A stretch of DNA of 64,000 nt from a virus (IMGVR_UViG_3300033150_001207:20204-84203), one strand, 5' to 3'. Shown: positions 26,602 through 37,381, counted from the stretch's first letter. Numbers and translations are program-made. Notes: a model not told the origin generated them from the sequence alone.

Positions 26602-27918
26602 ATGGCATATTACACAAATCCATATACAGGACAGGCAAGTGTAATTGGTGCTTTACAAAGTACACAGGATATTATACGTGGACTGTCGGAAGGGTACATA
26701 CGTAGCAAAGAAGCTGAGCGTGAAGCTGAGCTACGTAGACTTGGAATAGAATTACAGGGCGCACAATTACAAGCACAACAAGAAATTGACCTTGCAAGAA
26801 TAGAAGCTGAAAAAGAAAGACGTTTACGTGACCTTGAGCGTGAGGCAGAAGAATCCAGGCGTATGCAAGAATATCGAGAAGGCTTACTTGGATTGCAAGG
26901 GAAAGAACTTGAACTTGAAAGAGAAAGATTTGAAAAGGTTGAAATACCCACAGCGAAGGCAAGAACGCTTGAAACTGTTTTTAACACACCGATGTCGCCG
27001 AATCAAATAGCACAGCAATTCTATGTGCCTGGTTGCGCTGCAGAAAAGAATTTTCTGGAAAAATTTGATCCTGCTACCCTTGATACGCCATATTTAATAC
27101 TCGGAAAGGTGGCTGAAACACTCACAACGGAAGGTCGGAAATCTCCATATACAAAAGCGCTTGAGGCCGCTGAGACTGCAAAAAAAAGAGGACAGGACTT
27201 GATAAATAGCATGCTCGATCCGTATATACCACCCGACAGCCCTGAGTATGAAAAAACTGTTGAGGCACTATCCAGTATCAATCCGTATATAAAAATAGAC
27301 ACTGATATATATGTAGAACCATCATGGACACCTGGAGAACCAGTACCTACATCAAAAGAACCAATACCTATATCGCTGGAAGAAGCAAGGCGTATAAAGA
27401 AAGAAGACCCCGAAAGAAGAATCATATATGAATATACAGCTTCTTTAGATGTTCCTGCTATATCGAGAGATTACAAACTTGATATAGATGATACTACTTT
27501 GAACAAACTTGCCAGAGAGTTGAGTGTACTGGCTGATATACCAATTGAAAATGCTCGCAGTTTTATAGTAAATAATTACACTGGCACTCTTAATATCTAC
27601 AAACAAAGTTATGATGAAATGACTGATGATATATACAATCAGTATTTACAGTATATAAGAAATCAATCAAGTACAACGCCATCAAGAACTGCAACCCCAA
27701 TGTCTTCCTGGGGATTTGGTCCCGCTTTTACTGAACCATATTATTCACCAGGAAAAGCAATATTTGAAGAGACGCCGAGAACAGCTATGCCGAGATATGA
27801 AGAGTCAAGAATATCCCAGAAACCACAAGTACCCAAAGGCGCTGTAAACCTTGGTACAAGCAAAATCACAGGGAAAACTTATTACAGGCTTCCCGATGGT
27901 ACATATTGGGAGGAATAA
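26602..27918 (+). CDS. Internal virion-like protein, coiled coil
   Basis: A 438-residue protein with an N-terminal coiled coil from residue about 30 to 115 (long runs of E, R, L and Q) and a C-terminal motif GTSKITGKTYYRLPDGTYWEE. RBS GAGGTGATACA. Placed directly before the giant polyvalent protein with four bases between them. Probably co-packaged. Confidence 0.6.
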   Translation: MAYYTNPYTGQASVIGALQSTQDIIRGLSEGYIRSKEAEREAELRRLGIELQGAQLQAQQEIDLARIEAEKERRLRDLEREAEESRRMQEYREGLLGLQGKELELERERFEKVEIPTAKARTLETVFNTPMSPNQIAQQFYVPGCAAEKNFLEKFDPATLDTPYLILGKVAETLTTEGRKSPYTKALEAAETAKKRGQDLINSMLDPYIPPDSPEYEKTVEALSSINPYIKIDTDIYVEPSWTPGEPVPTSKEPIPISLEEARRIKKEDPERRIIYEYTASLDVPAISRDYKLDIDDTTLNKLARELSVLADIPIENARSFIVNNYTGTLNIYKQSYDEMTDDIYNQYLQYIRNQSSTTPSRTATPMSSWGFGPAFTEPYYSPGKAIFEETPRTAMPRYEESRISQKPQVPKGAVNLGTSKITGKTYYRLPDGTYWEE

Positions 27919-27921
27919 CAA

Positions 27922-30900
27922 TTGCCAATCATTGATGTAAAAGATATTCCTGATGATATTGTAATTCGTGAAAGAGAAACTGTATCTACTAGAGAACCTG
28001 TAGCTATTCCTTCAGGTGGCAGGCTAGTGTCGCCAGAGGATATTCCTGAAGATATAGTAATACATGAAAGGGAAATTGCACCTTCTGCAAAACCTGTAAA
28101 GATAGAAGAACCTATTCGTGAGATTCCAGAATCAATACCGGCCCGAATAGAACCTCGTAAAAGGCTTGGGAAAATAACACCGGTAGAACCAGTGTCAACC
28201 GCTGAAGAAAAGGCACGAAAACCTTTCGTTCCTGTTCCTGCGCCGATTGGATATAAACCACCTTCTATTGAAACAGAAAAGCCCGAACTGTTTGTACCGG
28301 CAGCAGAGAAACAAATTAAAAAATTACCCACTACTGAGCCAGAAGAAATACCATCCTCTTTGAAGCCCGCAATAGCTGAACCGGTGTCTCTCTACGTCAA
28401 ACCAAGATTCAAGCCCGAACCAGAGGAACAAAAATTCAGGGATATAATAAAATCTCACTGGAAAATAGGTTCTCTGGTTATAAAAAGAGGAGAGTTGGGT
28501 GCAAATGCAAGAGATACTGGTCTCTCAGTCGAAGAAACTCTAAAACAGGCTAGAGAAATTGACAAACTGGCAAAATCATACAGAAAAAAAATGCCCGAAT
28601 TTAGCATAAAGAAACCCACAACCTGGTTACCCTCTCTCGTAGCGCAAACAACCGAATTAATACCATATATGGGCAGAGGACAAGTTGAGGGTATGAAAAT
28701 GGGTATTGCTACTGGTGTTGGATTTGGCACGATGACTGCGCTCTGGGGTCAAGCCGGTCCGCAGGTATTAACCCCTGAAGAAGTATTAACCATTCCAGGG
28801 GCGATGGCTGTAGGCGGAACTGCCGGATGGGTTCTGGGCTCACTTAAAAATTGTATGGATATTGAGGGTGGTAACTTATATATAGACTTACTCGAACGTG
28901 GTGTAAAACCAAAAGTAGCAAAACAGCTTTCATTGGCGGGAGGGCTTGCAATAGGTGCTATTGAAGTTGCACAGATAGGTAGAATAGCTAGAAACTTACC
29001 AGGATTCGAGTTATTCTTTAGAAAAGGTGCTAAAAAACTAATTGCAAGCGATACATTCAAGAACATACTTAAAATCTCTGCAAAAGAATACGCAAAAGAT
29101 GTTGGCTATGAAATAGGAGAAGAAGAAGCACAGGAAATTGCATCAATGGCATCCGAATTTGTTGGCAGTTCTATATCTCCGGGCGCAGAAAAACTTACAT
29201 TTGGTGAAGCAAAGGATAGATTGAAAGGAGTAATTACACAGTCTGCTCTTGGATTTACGGGACTGTTGTTACCCGGACAGCTTTATAAAACAATTGGTAG
29301 AACCAGAGCTTTGAATATAAAGAAAAGTCTTGACGCTCTTGTGGAAGAAAAAACACCTAAACCGCCCGAAGTTACCAAACCACCGTCTGTCGTTCCTGAA
29401 GTAGAGAAAATCGTTCCCAGGCCGCCTGAAGCAGTCAAAGAAGTATGGGAAATGACAAAAGAAGAATTGAAAAATCTCGAAATTCCAGTTCCTGAAGGCG
29501 GCGCAAGCAAATCCCCTAAAACTGTTTTTAGCTGGAAACCAGGTGAATACGAAACGTTACATGATGTGAGCCAGTCAGAAGATGAATTTAGATTTAACGA
29601 AATACTTGGCAAAGGGTGGGAAGGTAAAGCATCATTACACTTAAAACCGAAGATAAAAAACAATGAGCCCATAACTGTTTACAGAGCGAGTGATTACGAG
29701 ATTATACCGGGTTCTTACGTTTCCGAAAGTATCGAATATGCAAAAAAACATGGCGAGAATATACTTGATGGTAAATACAAAATACATTCACTGGAAGTGA
29801 AACCGAGCGAACTGTTAGTATACGGAGACCCTCATGAATTTATTTATGTACCAGAATCCATCGAAGTTGGGCATAAACGCATAATAGAAAAAGCTCTATC
29901 TGAAGGCAAACCAGTTCCTAAAGAGGTATTGGAAGATTACCCCGAACTACAGGAAAAAGCAAAAGAATATGAAAAACCAGAGAAACTCGAAATATCTGTT
30001 TTAGATCCCAAGCCTGGCGATATTACGGGTTCAAAAGATATGTTGCCAAAACTTATAAAACTTAGAGACAAAGGCTCTGAAATGGTTAAACCAGATATCG
30101 TAAACAAACTCGAAAAATTCTGGAAAGAAAACCCCGAAGCTGAGTACGGTATATGGCAAGAAGATTTATCAATAAAACCTGTAACCAAAGAAACACTCGA
30201 AAAACCGCCTGAAATCACTGAACCCACCATTACTAAAGTAACCAAAGCTATTCCCGAAAAAGCCCCAGCTATCACTGGTAGAAAATCCACGGCAAAAACA
30301 GAGGCGGGTACAGAAATAGAATTTGACTATGATATTTACGACATTAACGACATTATTGCTTCCCACGATACAAACCTGCGAGCCAATCCACTATATCCAG
30401 CGGAAAAACAACCCCGTGGCAGAGCAAGAATGGCATCCGAAGCTCAAATTAACAAAATTACCCGTGAATTAGCACCTGAACGTCTTGGTGAAAATCCACT
30501 TGTGTCAGAAGGTGCTCCAATTGTCGACAAATCCGCCATTGTAGAATCAGGTAATGCGAGAATTATTGCACTACAGAGACTTTATGAATCAAAAAGTGAT
30601 AAAGCAAAAGAATATAAACAGTTTTTAATAGATAATGCTGAAAAATTCGGGTTGGATGTCGATAAGATTAGGGACATTGCCAATCCTGTACTTGTAAGAA
30701 GAAGATTATCAGATGTTGACATAGATAAGTTTATAAGAGAAGCAAACGTACCTACTGTTGCCGCTATGAGCGCTACCGAACAGGCGTTATCTGACGCAAA
30801 AATGCTTTCCGACGAAACTCTTGCAATGTTCGATGTGGGCGAAACAGGTGAAATAGATACAGCGGCAAATAGAGATTTTGTGCGTAGATTTTTCAAGGAA

Positions 30901-33900
30901 ATCGCTACCGAGACTGAGTATGGTAGATACTTTACAAAAGAGGGGCTAACCTCACAGGAAGGTATAAATAGAATAAGAAACGCCATCTTTGCCAAAGCTT
31001 ACGAAAATCCCGAAATAGTTGAGAAATTGTCTGAAAGTACAGACGTTAATATAAGAAATATAGTAAATGCCATGGTCAGTATAGCACCACGACTTTCTAT
31101 ATTGAAAAACGAAATTAAAAAAGGCAACAGACATAAATACGACATTACGAAAGATATTGCTCAAGCTTCCGAAAAGTTATCATTTCTAAGGAATCAGAAT
31201 AAAACAGTAGATGAGTATATAAGACAGACGGCATTGTTTGACGATGAAGTAACACCGCTTGCAAAGGACATACTCAAAGTATTTGATAAGTATAAAAGAA
31301 GTCCCAGGAAAATAAGACAAATATTTAACAATTATATAAATCTGGTTGATAAAGTCGGCAATCCGAAGCAGGCGAATTTGTTTGAAGAATATAACAAACC
31401 CAAACCCGCTGAGCTATTACAGGAAGCAATAAATGAAATGGAGGATAGTTATGTTCCACTTGATATTTTCAAAGCCGAGGCTGAGCGTAGTAAAGAAATT
31501 AGAGCAGTTACGAGGGAAAAGGGAATCACCAAAATCAAGCCCGAAAAAGAAATTGGGAAAAAAATCAGCATAACCCGCCCATTTGCATACGATAGTGATA
31601 GTACAGTTAATCAGGGCTGGTTCGCAATCAGACCAGTTGAAGACTTTGACGAAATGGGCATGGGTGAATCTAAATTCAAGACCAGACATGAAGTCAATGG
31701 ACTCAAAGAAAAAGGTATAAGTTTTGTCGTTGGCACCGTTAAGGGCAAAGAACAAATTCAAAGACTCAGCTTTAATAAAGATATATGGACTGAAAAAGCT
31801 GCAAAAGAATGGTGGAATAAAAACTTTGATAGAATTCAAGACATAGCTTCAACTGGTATAAAACCGCCCGCTAAAGTTCCTGAAGCGGGAATTGAAAAAA
31901 TAGTCGAACCGAAACTATCAGCCAAAATACCAGAAGATATAAACGACGTTGTTTTTGACAAGTTTAAAGCATGGCCTAAGAAAATAAAAAAGGTTGGTGA
32001 AGATTACTGGACTGAAGTCATGGCTGCGGCAGAAGAACTGTCAACGCCATATCGTTATAAATCTTTGCGACAAACCGTAGTTGGCAAATTTGAAAAAGAA
32101 AAGGGTATTAAACTTCAGGACGTTACGCAAGCACTAACCGCCACACATGAATTAGGGCATAATATAGACTGGCTTTTGAACAACAAAACTTTTCCAGGAT
32201 CAATCAAAGCTCGTTTTCCAGATTCGACTATAGGTGAAATGGGATTGAGAAATGAATTAAAAGAGGTTTCTAAAGTTGTCAGACCTGAACTCTGGGAAGC
32301 GTCTTTATCAGAGAAAAACATTAAATCACAACTCAGCCGTCATACAGAACTAATGGCTGATTTTATAACACATTATATTCTTGACCCAGAAAATGTTAAA
32401 GAGCTTGCACCCGATGTAACAGCGTTGTTTGAAGCAAAACTGGCGAACAAACCCGAATTATTTGATATTATCTCAAGACTACAGCAAAACCGTTATACGG
32501 GACCTGAAAGGCCAGCTGTTGCTGAACACATTGTAAAAGCCCTTCGTTTACCAGAAAAACATGAGCCTCTAAAATTGACTGTCGATCTTTCAGATAAAGA
32601 TTATGTAAAAACAGTAGAAAGTCTTGGGGTTCAAACATCACGGAATTATAAAGCCCTAATTCAGGAAGCCAACCTACAGGCAAAAAGAATTGACGAACTT
32701 GTGCCAGATAAAGATAGACAAACGGATTTGGTCGTTATTGTTGAAAAGGGAAGTAAAAATCCGTGGACTGGAGAAACAAGAGAAGAAATCCTCAAAAGAG
32801 GTATAAATGATAAAGAAAGAAAAGCAATTAACCTCTACAGGGCATATCAGGAACTTGCAAGACAAACGGTTAATGAATATTTAAAGGATTCGGGCGAATC
32901 GGAATATATCAAGTTTATTGAAGATTATTTTATCCACGCTTACGAAACGCCTATGACAGAAAAATATAAAAACGCAATAAACAAATGGGCTAAAAGCTCA
33001 CCACAGGCGAAAAAAAGAATCCTGCCTGACCTTGCAACAGCTGTTGAATTGGAATTAAAGCCAAGAGTCAAAACCCTAAGTGATGGTTTAAAACTCTGGT
33101 CTGGCATAAATTACAGAGTTGCTACAAATAAGGCTTTTCTGGAAAAACTGCCCCAGGTTCTCAATGAAGATGGTATGAGTGTTATTCAAAAACCAAAAGA
33201 TTTCCCAGCATGGCCAACGGTTGACTACTGGCCTATCCGACGGACATATAGATTACCGTTAAAGGGTAGAGGTGTTTTGCTATTTCAGGGACAGGTTGCA
33301 GTTGATCCGAAAGTAAAACCGTTTATCGATGCCCTCTTCGGACAGCGCTTTTTCAGTACACCAGCGCGTATTCTTGAAGGATTTAATGCTGTTACCAAGG
33401 CATGTGAATTAACTCTATTATCACTTTTCCATCATCAAGCAGAGTTTTTTAGTGCAGTCGGGGCTGCTGGATGGAGAGCAATGCCTTTTATTGGTGGTTA
33501 TTGGGGTAAGAAAGCCGAGCTCTTTGGCAGAACAAAAAAATTCGGTATTATACCAGCGCACATAAAATTCCTGGAAGCTGGTAAAGAACTCGAAAAAGTT
33601 CCCGAATTTATGGATGACTATTTGAAACACGGGGGACAAGTCGGATATATAACAACCGAGGGTATTAACGTAATGGAACGTATGCTACTCGGTATTGAAG
33701 AATTTCTAAAAAATGTCATAGAAGAAAAACCAATTTCTGGTAAAGCGGTATGGGCACCATATATTCCATTAAAGGCAATCAGAAAAATTTACTCGTGGAA
33801 TCAACATTTATTGTGGGATAACACCCAGAGAGCAAAATTATTAACATATTATGAAATCGTAAAAGACGGTCTGGCAAACAGCGATTTACCAGTTAAGAAA

Positions 33901-34905
33901 ATTAAAGAAACAGCAGCCAAATACACTTCTGATGATTACGGCGGGCAGGAATGGCTCAACACGTGCTTCAGGAATCCTAAGACGAGACAGGTCTTTACTC
34001 AACTTCTCATGTCTCTTGATTGGACATGGAGTCAAATAAAAATGGGAACTTGGCCTTTTAGATACGGTGGCAAAACAACAGAGCAAAGAGCGAGACTGAG
34101 ATTTATACGTAGGATTGGCAGACGTCATTGGTTTCGTTATATGATGGGTATAGCTGGGTTCACAATTGCAGCTAACTATGCTATAAATGGTAAAGGACCC
34201 TGGGAAAATGAAAAAGGACATAAATTTAACATTGACTGGACAAATATCTGGAGAAGATTACCCTGGAATAAGAATTGGAAAGAAAGAGGTGATTATGCCA
34301 GAAGATACATAAGTCTCGGTAAAGCGGGTCGTGAATTGATTCGCTGGACTACCGATCCTCTGATAGCATTGGGACATAAACTATCGCCTGCTGCAAGGAC
34401 AATGTTTGAACAGGCTACTGGATACAATGTTGGAAGCAACTTTTCCGAACCTTGGGCAAGAGATGACCTTGAAGAATATGAAGAAGTTTATGCGAGATTT
34501 AAAAACGTAATGGAAAAATTTGTACCTTTTGCTCTTAGTGGTAACAATGCTTTTCTGGCTTTTCCAAGCAAAAAGGGAATGACTCAATGGAAAGCCATTC
34601 GCAGTTTTGAAGATATTTACAAAGCGAGAGCTAGAATTGCAATGGGTGGACCTGCAGGGAAGATTTCCAAACTTTATCGTGTTCTTAATAAAGATGAAGA
34701 AAAATTGATAAAAGATATTACTGAAGCTTGTAAATTGAACGGTGTTGATGCAAAGAAAGCTGCAAGACTTGCCCTTGCAAATATAAGAAGCAACTACTAT
34801 AGAAAGTTCTGGCAGGCTGCAAAAGATCAAGATGTAGATAAATGCAATAAATATGTTAGCGCTTTGGTAGGACTTGGGGTAGAATTACAAGAAATAATTA
34901 AGTAA
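27922..34905 (+). CDS. Giant polyvalent internal virion protein (2327 residues)
   Basis: A TTG start behind GGGAGG. The domains, in order, are: a repeated N-terminal segment (two DIPxDIVIxERE units); a helical region with Gly/Ala-rich hydrophobic stretches about residues 240-460; an ADP-ribosyltransferase-like domain about 534-640 (YRASDYE, GSYVSESIEYAKKH, YGDPHEFIYVPE); a DdrB-like ParB domain about 787-1150, with SGNARIIALQRL at about 875; a zincin motif HELGH at 1409-1413 with a candidate Glu ligand in HTELMADF at about 1473; and a conserved 760-residue C-terminal region. This matches the polyvalent proteins described for phages, which are injected with DNA to modify or protect it. Its role here is inferred. 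Confidence 0.8.
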   Translation: MPIIDVKDIPDDIVIRERETVSTREPVAIPSGGRLVSPEDIPEDIVIHEREIAPSAKPVKIEEPIREIPESIPARIEPRKRLGKITPVEPVSTAEEKARKPFVPVPAPIGYKPPSIETEKPELFVPAAEKQIKKLPTTEPEEIPSSLKPAIAEPVSLYVKPRFKPEPEEQKFRDIIKSHWKIGSLVIKRGELGANARDTGLSVEETLKQAREIDKLAKSYRKKMPEFSIKKPTTWLPSLVAQTTELIPYMGRGQVEGMKMGIATGVGFGTMTALWGQAGPQVLTPEEVLTIPGAMAVGGTAGWVLGSLKNCMDIEGGNLYIDLLERGVKPKVAKQLSLAGGLAIGAIEVAQIGRIARNLPGFELFFRKGAKKLIASDTFKNILKISAKEYAKDVGYEIGEEEAQEIASMASEFVGSSISPGAEKLTFGEAKDRLKGVITQSALGFTGLLLPGQLYKTIGRTRALNIKKSLDALVEEKTPKPPEVTKPPSVVPEVEKIVPRPPEAVKEVWEMTKEELKNLEIPVPEGGASKSPKTVFSWKPGEYETLHDVSQSEDEFRFNEILGKGWEGKASLHLKPKIKNNEPITVYRASDYEIIPGSYVSESIEYAKKHGENILDGKYKIHSLEVKPSELLVYGDPHEFIYVPESIEVGHKRIIEKALSEGKPVPKEVLEDYPELQEKAKEYEKPEKLEISVLDPKPGDITGSKDMLPKLIKLRDKGSEMVKPDIVNKLEKFWKENPEAEYGIWQEDLSIKPVTKETLEKPPEITEPTITKVTKAIPEKAPAITGRKSTAKTEAGTEIEFDYDIYDINDIIASHDTNLRANPLYPAEKQPRGRARMASEAQINKITRELAPERLGENPLVSEGAPIVDKSAIVESGNARIIALQRLYESKSDKAKEYKQFLIDNAEKFGLDVDKIRDIANPVLVRRRLSDVDIDKFIREANVPTVAAMSATEQALSDAKMLSDETLAMFDVGETGEIDTAANRDFVRRFFKEIATETEYGRYFTKEGLTSQEGINRIRNAIFAKAYENPEIVEKLSESTDVNIRNIVNAMVSIAPRLSILKNEIKKGNRHKYDITKDIAQASEKLSFLRNQNKTVDEYIRQTALFDDEVTPLAKDILKVFDKYKRSPRKIRQIFNNYINLVDKVGNPKQANLFEEYNKPKPAELLQEAINEMEDSYVPLDIFKAEAERSKEIRAVTREKGITKIKPEKEIGKKISITRPFAYDSDSTVNQGWFAIRPVEDFDEMGMGESKFKTRHEVNGLKEKGISFVVGTVKGKEQIQRLSFNKDIWTEKAAKEWWNKNFDRIQDIASTGIKPPAKVPEAGIEKIVEPKLSAKIPEDINDVVFDKFKAWPKKIKKVGEDYWTEVMAAAEELSTPYRYKSLRQTVVGKFEKEKGIKLQDVTQALTATHELGHNIDWLLNNKTFPGSIKARFPDSTIGEMGLRNELKEVSKVVRPELWEASLSEKNIKSQLSRHTELMADFITHYILDPENVKELAPDVTALFEAKLANKPELFDIISRLQQNRYTGPERPAVAEHIVKALRLPEKHEPLKLTVDLSDKDYVKTVESLGVQTSRNYKALIQEANLQAKRIDELVPDKDRQTDLVVIVEKGSKNPWTGETREEILKRGINDKERKAINLYRAYQELARQTVNEYLKDSGESEYIKFIEDYFIHAYETPMTEKYKNAINKWAKSSPQAKKRILPDLATAVELELKPRVKTLSDGLKLWSGINYRVATNKAFLEKLPQVLNEDGMSVIQKPKDFPAWPTVDYWPIRRTYRLPLKGRGVLLFQGQVAVDPKVKPFIDALFGQRFFSTPARILEGFNAVTKACELTLLSLFHHQAEFFSAVGAAGWRAMPFIGGYWGKKAELFGRTKKFGIIPAHIKFLEAGKELEKVPEFMDDYLKHGGQVGYITTEGINVMERMLLGIEEFLKNVIEEKPISGKAVWAPYIPLKAIRKIYSWNQHLLWDNTQRAKLLTYYEIVKDGLANSDLPVKKIKETAAKYTSDDYGGQEWLNTCFRNPKTRQVFTQLLMSLDWTWSQIKMGTWPFRYGGKTTEQRARLRFIRRIGRRHWFRYMMGIAGFTIAANYAINGKGPWENEKGHKFNIDWTNIWRRLPWNKNWKERGDYARRYISLGKAGRELIRWTTDPLIALGHKLSPAARTMFEQATGYNVGSNFSEPWARDDLEEYEEVYARFKNVMEKFVPFALSGNNAFLAFPSKKGMTQWKAIRSFEDIYKARARIAMGGPAGKISKLYRVLNKDEEKLIKDITEACKLNGVDAKKAARLALANIRSNYYRKFWQAAKDQDVDKCNKYVSALVGLGVELQEIIK

Positions 34906-34959
34906 CCTGAAACGGGTAAATGAAAAGGATAAATAAACCAATCCAATAAGGAGTGAAAA

Positions 34960-35382
34960 ATGAGAAAATTATTGGTCGTATTTACGTGCATCATGTTATT
35001 GCTTGCGGGTGTAAGTACCTACGCACAGAAAGAACTGTCTACAAAAACAGCAATAGCCGTTGGTGTTGTCGATAGTTTCAGAACGGAAGGTTATAACATG
35101 ATATATGCTATCGTTTGCGTCGGTGATAGCGTAGATACACTCACATTTGCACTTGAGGGTTGCGCTAGGCCGGGTACCGAGAGATGGACAAACATTGATA
35201 CAAACGATGACGATATTTCATTAATTCCAGACGGTACTACGGATAGCTACGCTACTATTGTAAAAGCGAGAGTATACGTACCATGGATAAGGTGGAACAT
35301 TAAGTCGATTGTAAACGAGGACAGTGTATCCGTAGCCGCCGATTCTACTGTAACTTTTTATACATATTTATTTAATGAGTAA
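34960..35382 (+). CDS. Secreted beta protein, signal peptide
   Basis: A 140-residue protein. KLLVVFTCIMLLLAGVSTYAQ is a typical signal peptide; the mature part is beta-rich and acidic (GDSVDTLTFALEG...). Strong RBS (AAGGAGTGAAAA). No family recognised. It begins a run of three proteins with signal peptides after the giant virion protein. Confidence 0.6.
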   Translation: MRKLLVVFTCIMLLLAGVSTYAQKELSTKTAIAVGVVDSFRTEGYNMIYAIVCVGDSVDTLTFALEGCARPGTERWTNIDTNDDDISLIPDGTTDSYATIVKARVYVPWIRWNIKSIVNEDSVSVAADSTVTFYTYLFNE

Positions 35383-35393
35383 GGTGGTACCAC

Positions 35394-36668
35394 ATGAAAA
35401 AGTTTGTAATATTTATGATTGTTGTGTTATGTCTTACGTTGGCAGTATCGGTGTCTGGAAAACTGAATTATATTACCAATAAATTGAGTGATGTTTCCAT
35501 TAGTGGGAATCTAACTGTAGACGGCAACGTTGGCATTGGAACAATAAGTCCTGAAGCAAGGTTGCATATTTCGGATGGGGTAGCTTTATATGACACCGAT
35601 AGAAACCTGACTTCTCTATACCATTTAGTAGATAAGAGATATGTGGATGAGGCGGTAACTGCGCTGGGAGCGAGATACTATATGCTTGATACTGATTCTG
35701 GGATAGCGAACTATAAAGACTGTTCTCTGATCCCATCTGCTGACTCAGAACAAGACACCAGTATAACGTCAATATCGGATGATGATTACCTTGTTGGTTG
35801 GATTGCTCCAAATGCTAATGAACCAGATAAGCTATTAACTGGTGTTTATAACTGGCGACTTTATGCTGAGAAAACAGGTGGTACAGAAACACTAAGATTG
35901 TACTGGAAGCTGGTTGAACGGAAAAGCGATACTTCAGAAGAGGTTATTGGAACTTCTGTTGTTAGCAATGAGATAACTTCTGGTAAGAACTCATGTATTA
36001 TTCCTTTAACTCTGTCAGCAGACCACGATATAGCAAGCGATAGCTATGTTGTAGGAAAGATTTATGCTGATGTATCTGGAAGTGGTTCGGCGCCGAGTAT
36101 CACTCTATACTACGAAGGGAACTCTGACTCTCATTGGGAAATACCTGTCAATACAGAGATACTTGATGGTAGGTATGTTAATGCTGACGGTGATACAATG
36201 ACTGGAGGGTTAACTACTACTGTCTTGACCGCAGATAGCACCACGATTACTTCTCATGGTACACCCTGGGATTTAGCTGATAGTACATATACAGGGACAA
36301 TCGTTATCGGGCAAGCTGGTGTCAACACATCATTCGGGGATTTGTGTTACTTATATTCATCTGGCAAATATTTAAAAGCTCAAGCTGACAGCACCGCATC
36401 GATGCCTGCGAGAGTTATGTGTATAGAAAGAAATGGTATTGCAACCGATAGCTATGGCAAGTATTTGCATGAAGGTTATATAAAGCTGTCAACGTGGAGT
36501 ACGGTACAGACAATAGGTTCAAACGTTTACGTAGATGATGATACTGCTGGATTGCCTACAACTACGCAACCTCCAGATAGTGGTGACCAGGTACAAATAG
36601 TAGGATACTGTATTGCTACTGATATAATGTACTTTAATCCAAGTCCAGATGTGGGAGAAGTGCCATGA
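35394..36668 (+). CDS. Fibre-like protein with signal peptide
   Basis: A 424-residue protein. Residues 1-22 form a signal peptide (KKFVIFMIVVLCLTLAVSVSG). It then reads ISGNLTVDGNVGIGTISPEARLHI, the usual stalk opening of phage fibres. The C-terminal 110 residues (FGDLCYLYSSGKYLKAQADS...YFNPSPD) match a small beta domain common at the ends of phage fibres and head-fibre proteins. Signal peptides on fibre-type proteins are unusual. Next gene overlaps by ATGA. Confidence 0.7.
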   Translation: MKKFVIFMIVVLCLTLAVSVSGKLNYITNKLSDVSISGNLTVDGNVGIGTISPEARLHISDGVALYDTDRNLTSLYHLVDKRYVDEAVTALGARYYMLDTDSGIANYKDCSLIPSADSEQDTSITSISDDDYLVGWIAPNANEPDKLLTGVYNWRLYAEKTGGTETLRLYWKLVERKSDTSEEVIGTSVVSNEITSGKNSCIIPLTLSADHDIASDSYVVGKIYADVSGSGSAPSITLYYEGNSDSHWEIPVNTEILDGRYVNADGDTMTGGLTTTVLTADSTTITSHGTPWDLADSTYTGTIVIGQAGVNTSFGDLCYLYSSGKYLKAQADSTASMPARVMCIERNGIATDSYGKYLHEGYIKLSTWSTVQTIGSNVYVDDDTAGLPTTTQPPDSGDQVQIVGYCIATDIMYFNPSPDVGEVP

Positions 36669-37231
36669 TAAGAGTTATTATCTATTTGTTAATATTTTTA
36701 TTTGTGCCTATAAGTGGATTTTCTGCTCCTAACGATGAGTTTGTTACAAACGGTAGCTTTGAGGACGGACCTGGTGATTGGGATAGTTATGGCTCTCCAG
36801 CAGGTTACCCCAGAGTAGATGGAGGACGCACAGGAAGTTATTCAAGAAAAGTAAACTTAGATGGTGATGGAAGTCAAGGGGGTATCCAGCAACTAATAAC
36901 AGGTCTTACCGTTGGAAAAACTTATAGATTTGTCGCATGGGTTAAAGGATGGCAGTTGGCTGCAGAAGACTTTTATCTGTTTTTCATGGAGACAACTTCT
37001 TCTACCGAATACTCGAATGATGCTTGGGTTAGGCTTGAAGGAACGAAAACTGCCACAGCAACTTCTACCTACGTACGTATATATGTCGCTTCAACGAATG
37101 CAGCAAATGCTAACGCAGCATTCTATATAGACGATGTTTCTGTTAAAGAGATGTGGCAAGGTAAATGGAATGGCGCAACAATAGAAAAATGGAATGGTAT
37201 AACTAATCCTATGAAGTGGAATGGTTTCTGA
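36665..37231 (+). CDS. Secreted carbohydrate-binding-like protein
   Basis: A 188-residue protein. An N-terminal signal peptide (IRVIIYLLIFLFVPISGFS) precedes a galactose-binding-like beta sandwich: NGSFEDGPGDWDSYGSPAG, SRKVNLDGDG, GLTVGKTYRFVAWVKGW and AAFYIDDVSVKE are the pattern of CBM4/9-type modules. Tail WNGATIEKWNG is a common end in surface fibre proteins. Overlaps upstream stop by four bases. Confidence 0.68.
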   Translation: MIRVIIYLLIFLFVPISGFSAPNDEFVTNGSFEDGPGDWDSYGSPAGYPRVDGGRTGSYSRKVNLDGDGSQGGIQQLITGLTVGKTYRFVAWVKGWQLAAEDFYLFFMETTSSTEYSNDAWVRLEGTKTATATSTYVRIYVASTNAANANAAFYIDDVSVKEMWQGKWNGATIEKWNGITNPMKWNGF

Positions 37232-37250
37232 TTAGAAAGTAAGGAGGCTA

Positions 37251-37373
37251 ATGATGGGAAGAATTACTCGTGGCAAACGTGATGGTACAGGCTCGTACAA
37301 GAATAGTTACCAGCAGAAGAAATACGGTAAGGGAAAACGTCAAAGAGAAGGCGTGAAATGTCCTAAAAGATAG
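37251..37373 (+). CDS. Small basic protein (40 residues)
   Basis: Too short for a standard gene call. ATG at 37251 follows AAGGAGG. Sequence is rich in Lys, Arg, Gly and Tyr (RITRGKRDG, YGKGKRQREG) and could bind nucleic acid or be a small packaged protein. Two Met codons in a row make the exact start uncertain by one residue. Unrecognised. Confidence 0.5.
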   Translation: MMGRITRGKRDGTGSYKNSYQQKKYGKGKRQREGVKCPKR

Positions 37374-37381
37374 AGGTAAAT

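Noticed and set aside
32115-32321. Minus-strand frame over the HELGH region
   Set aside because: Antisense shadow of the polyvalent protein.
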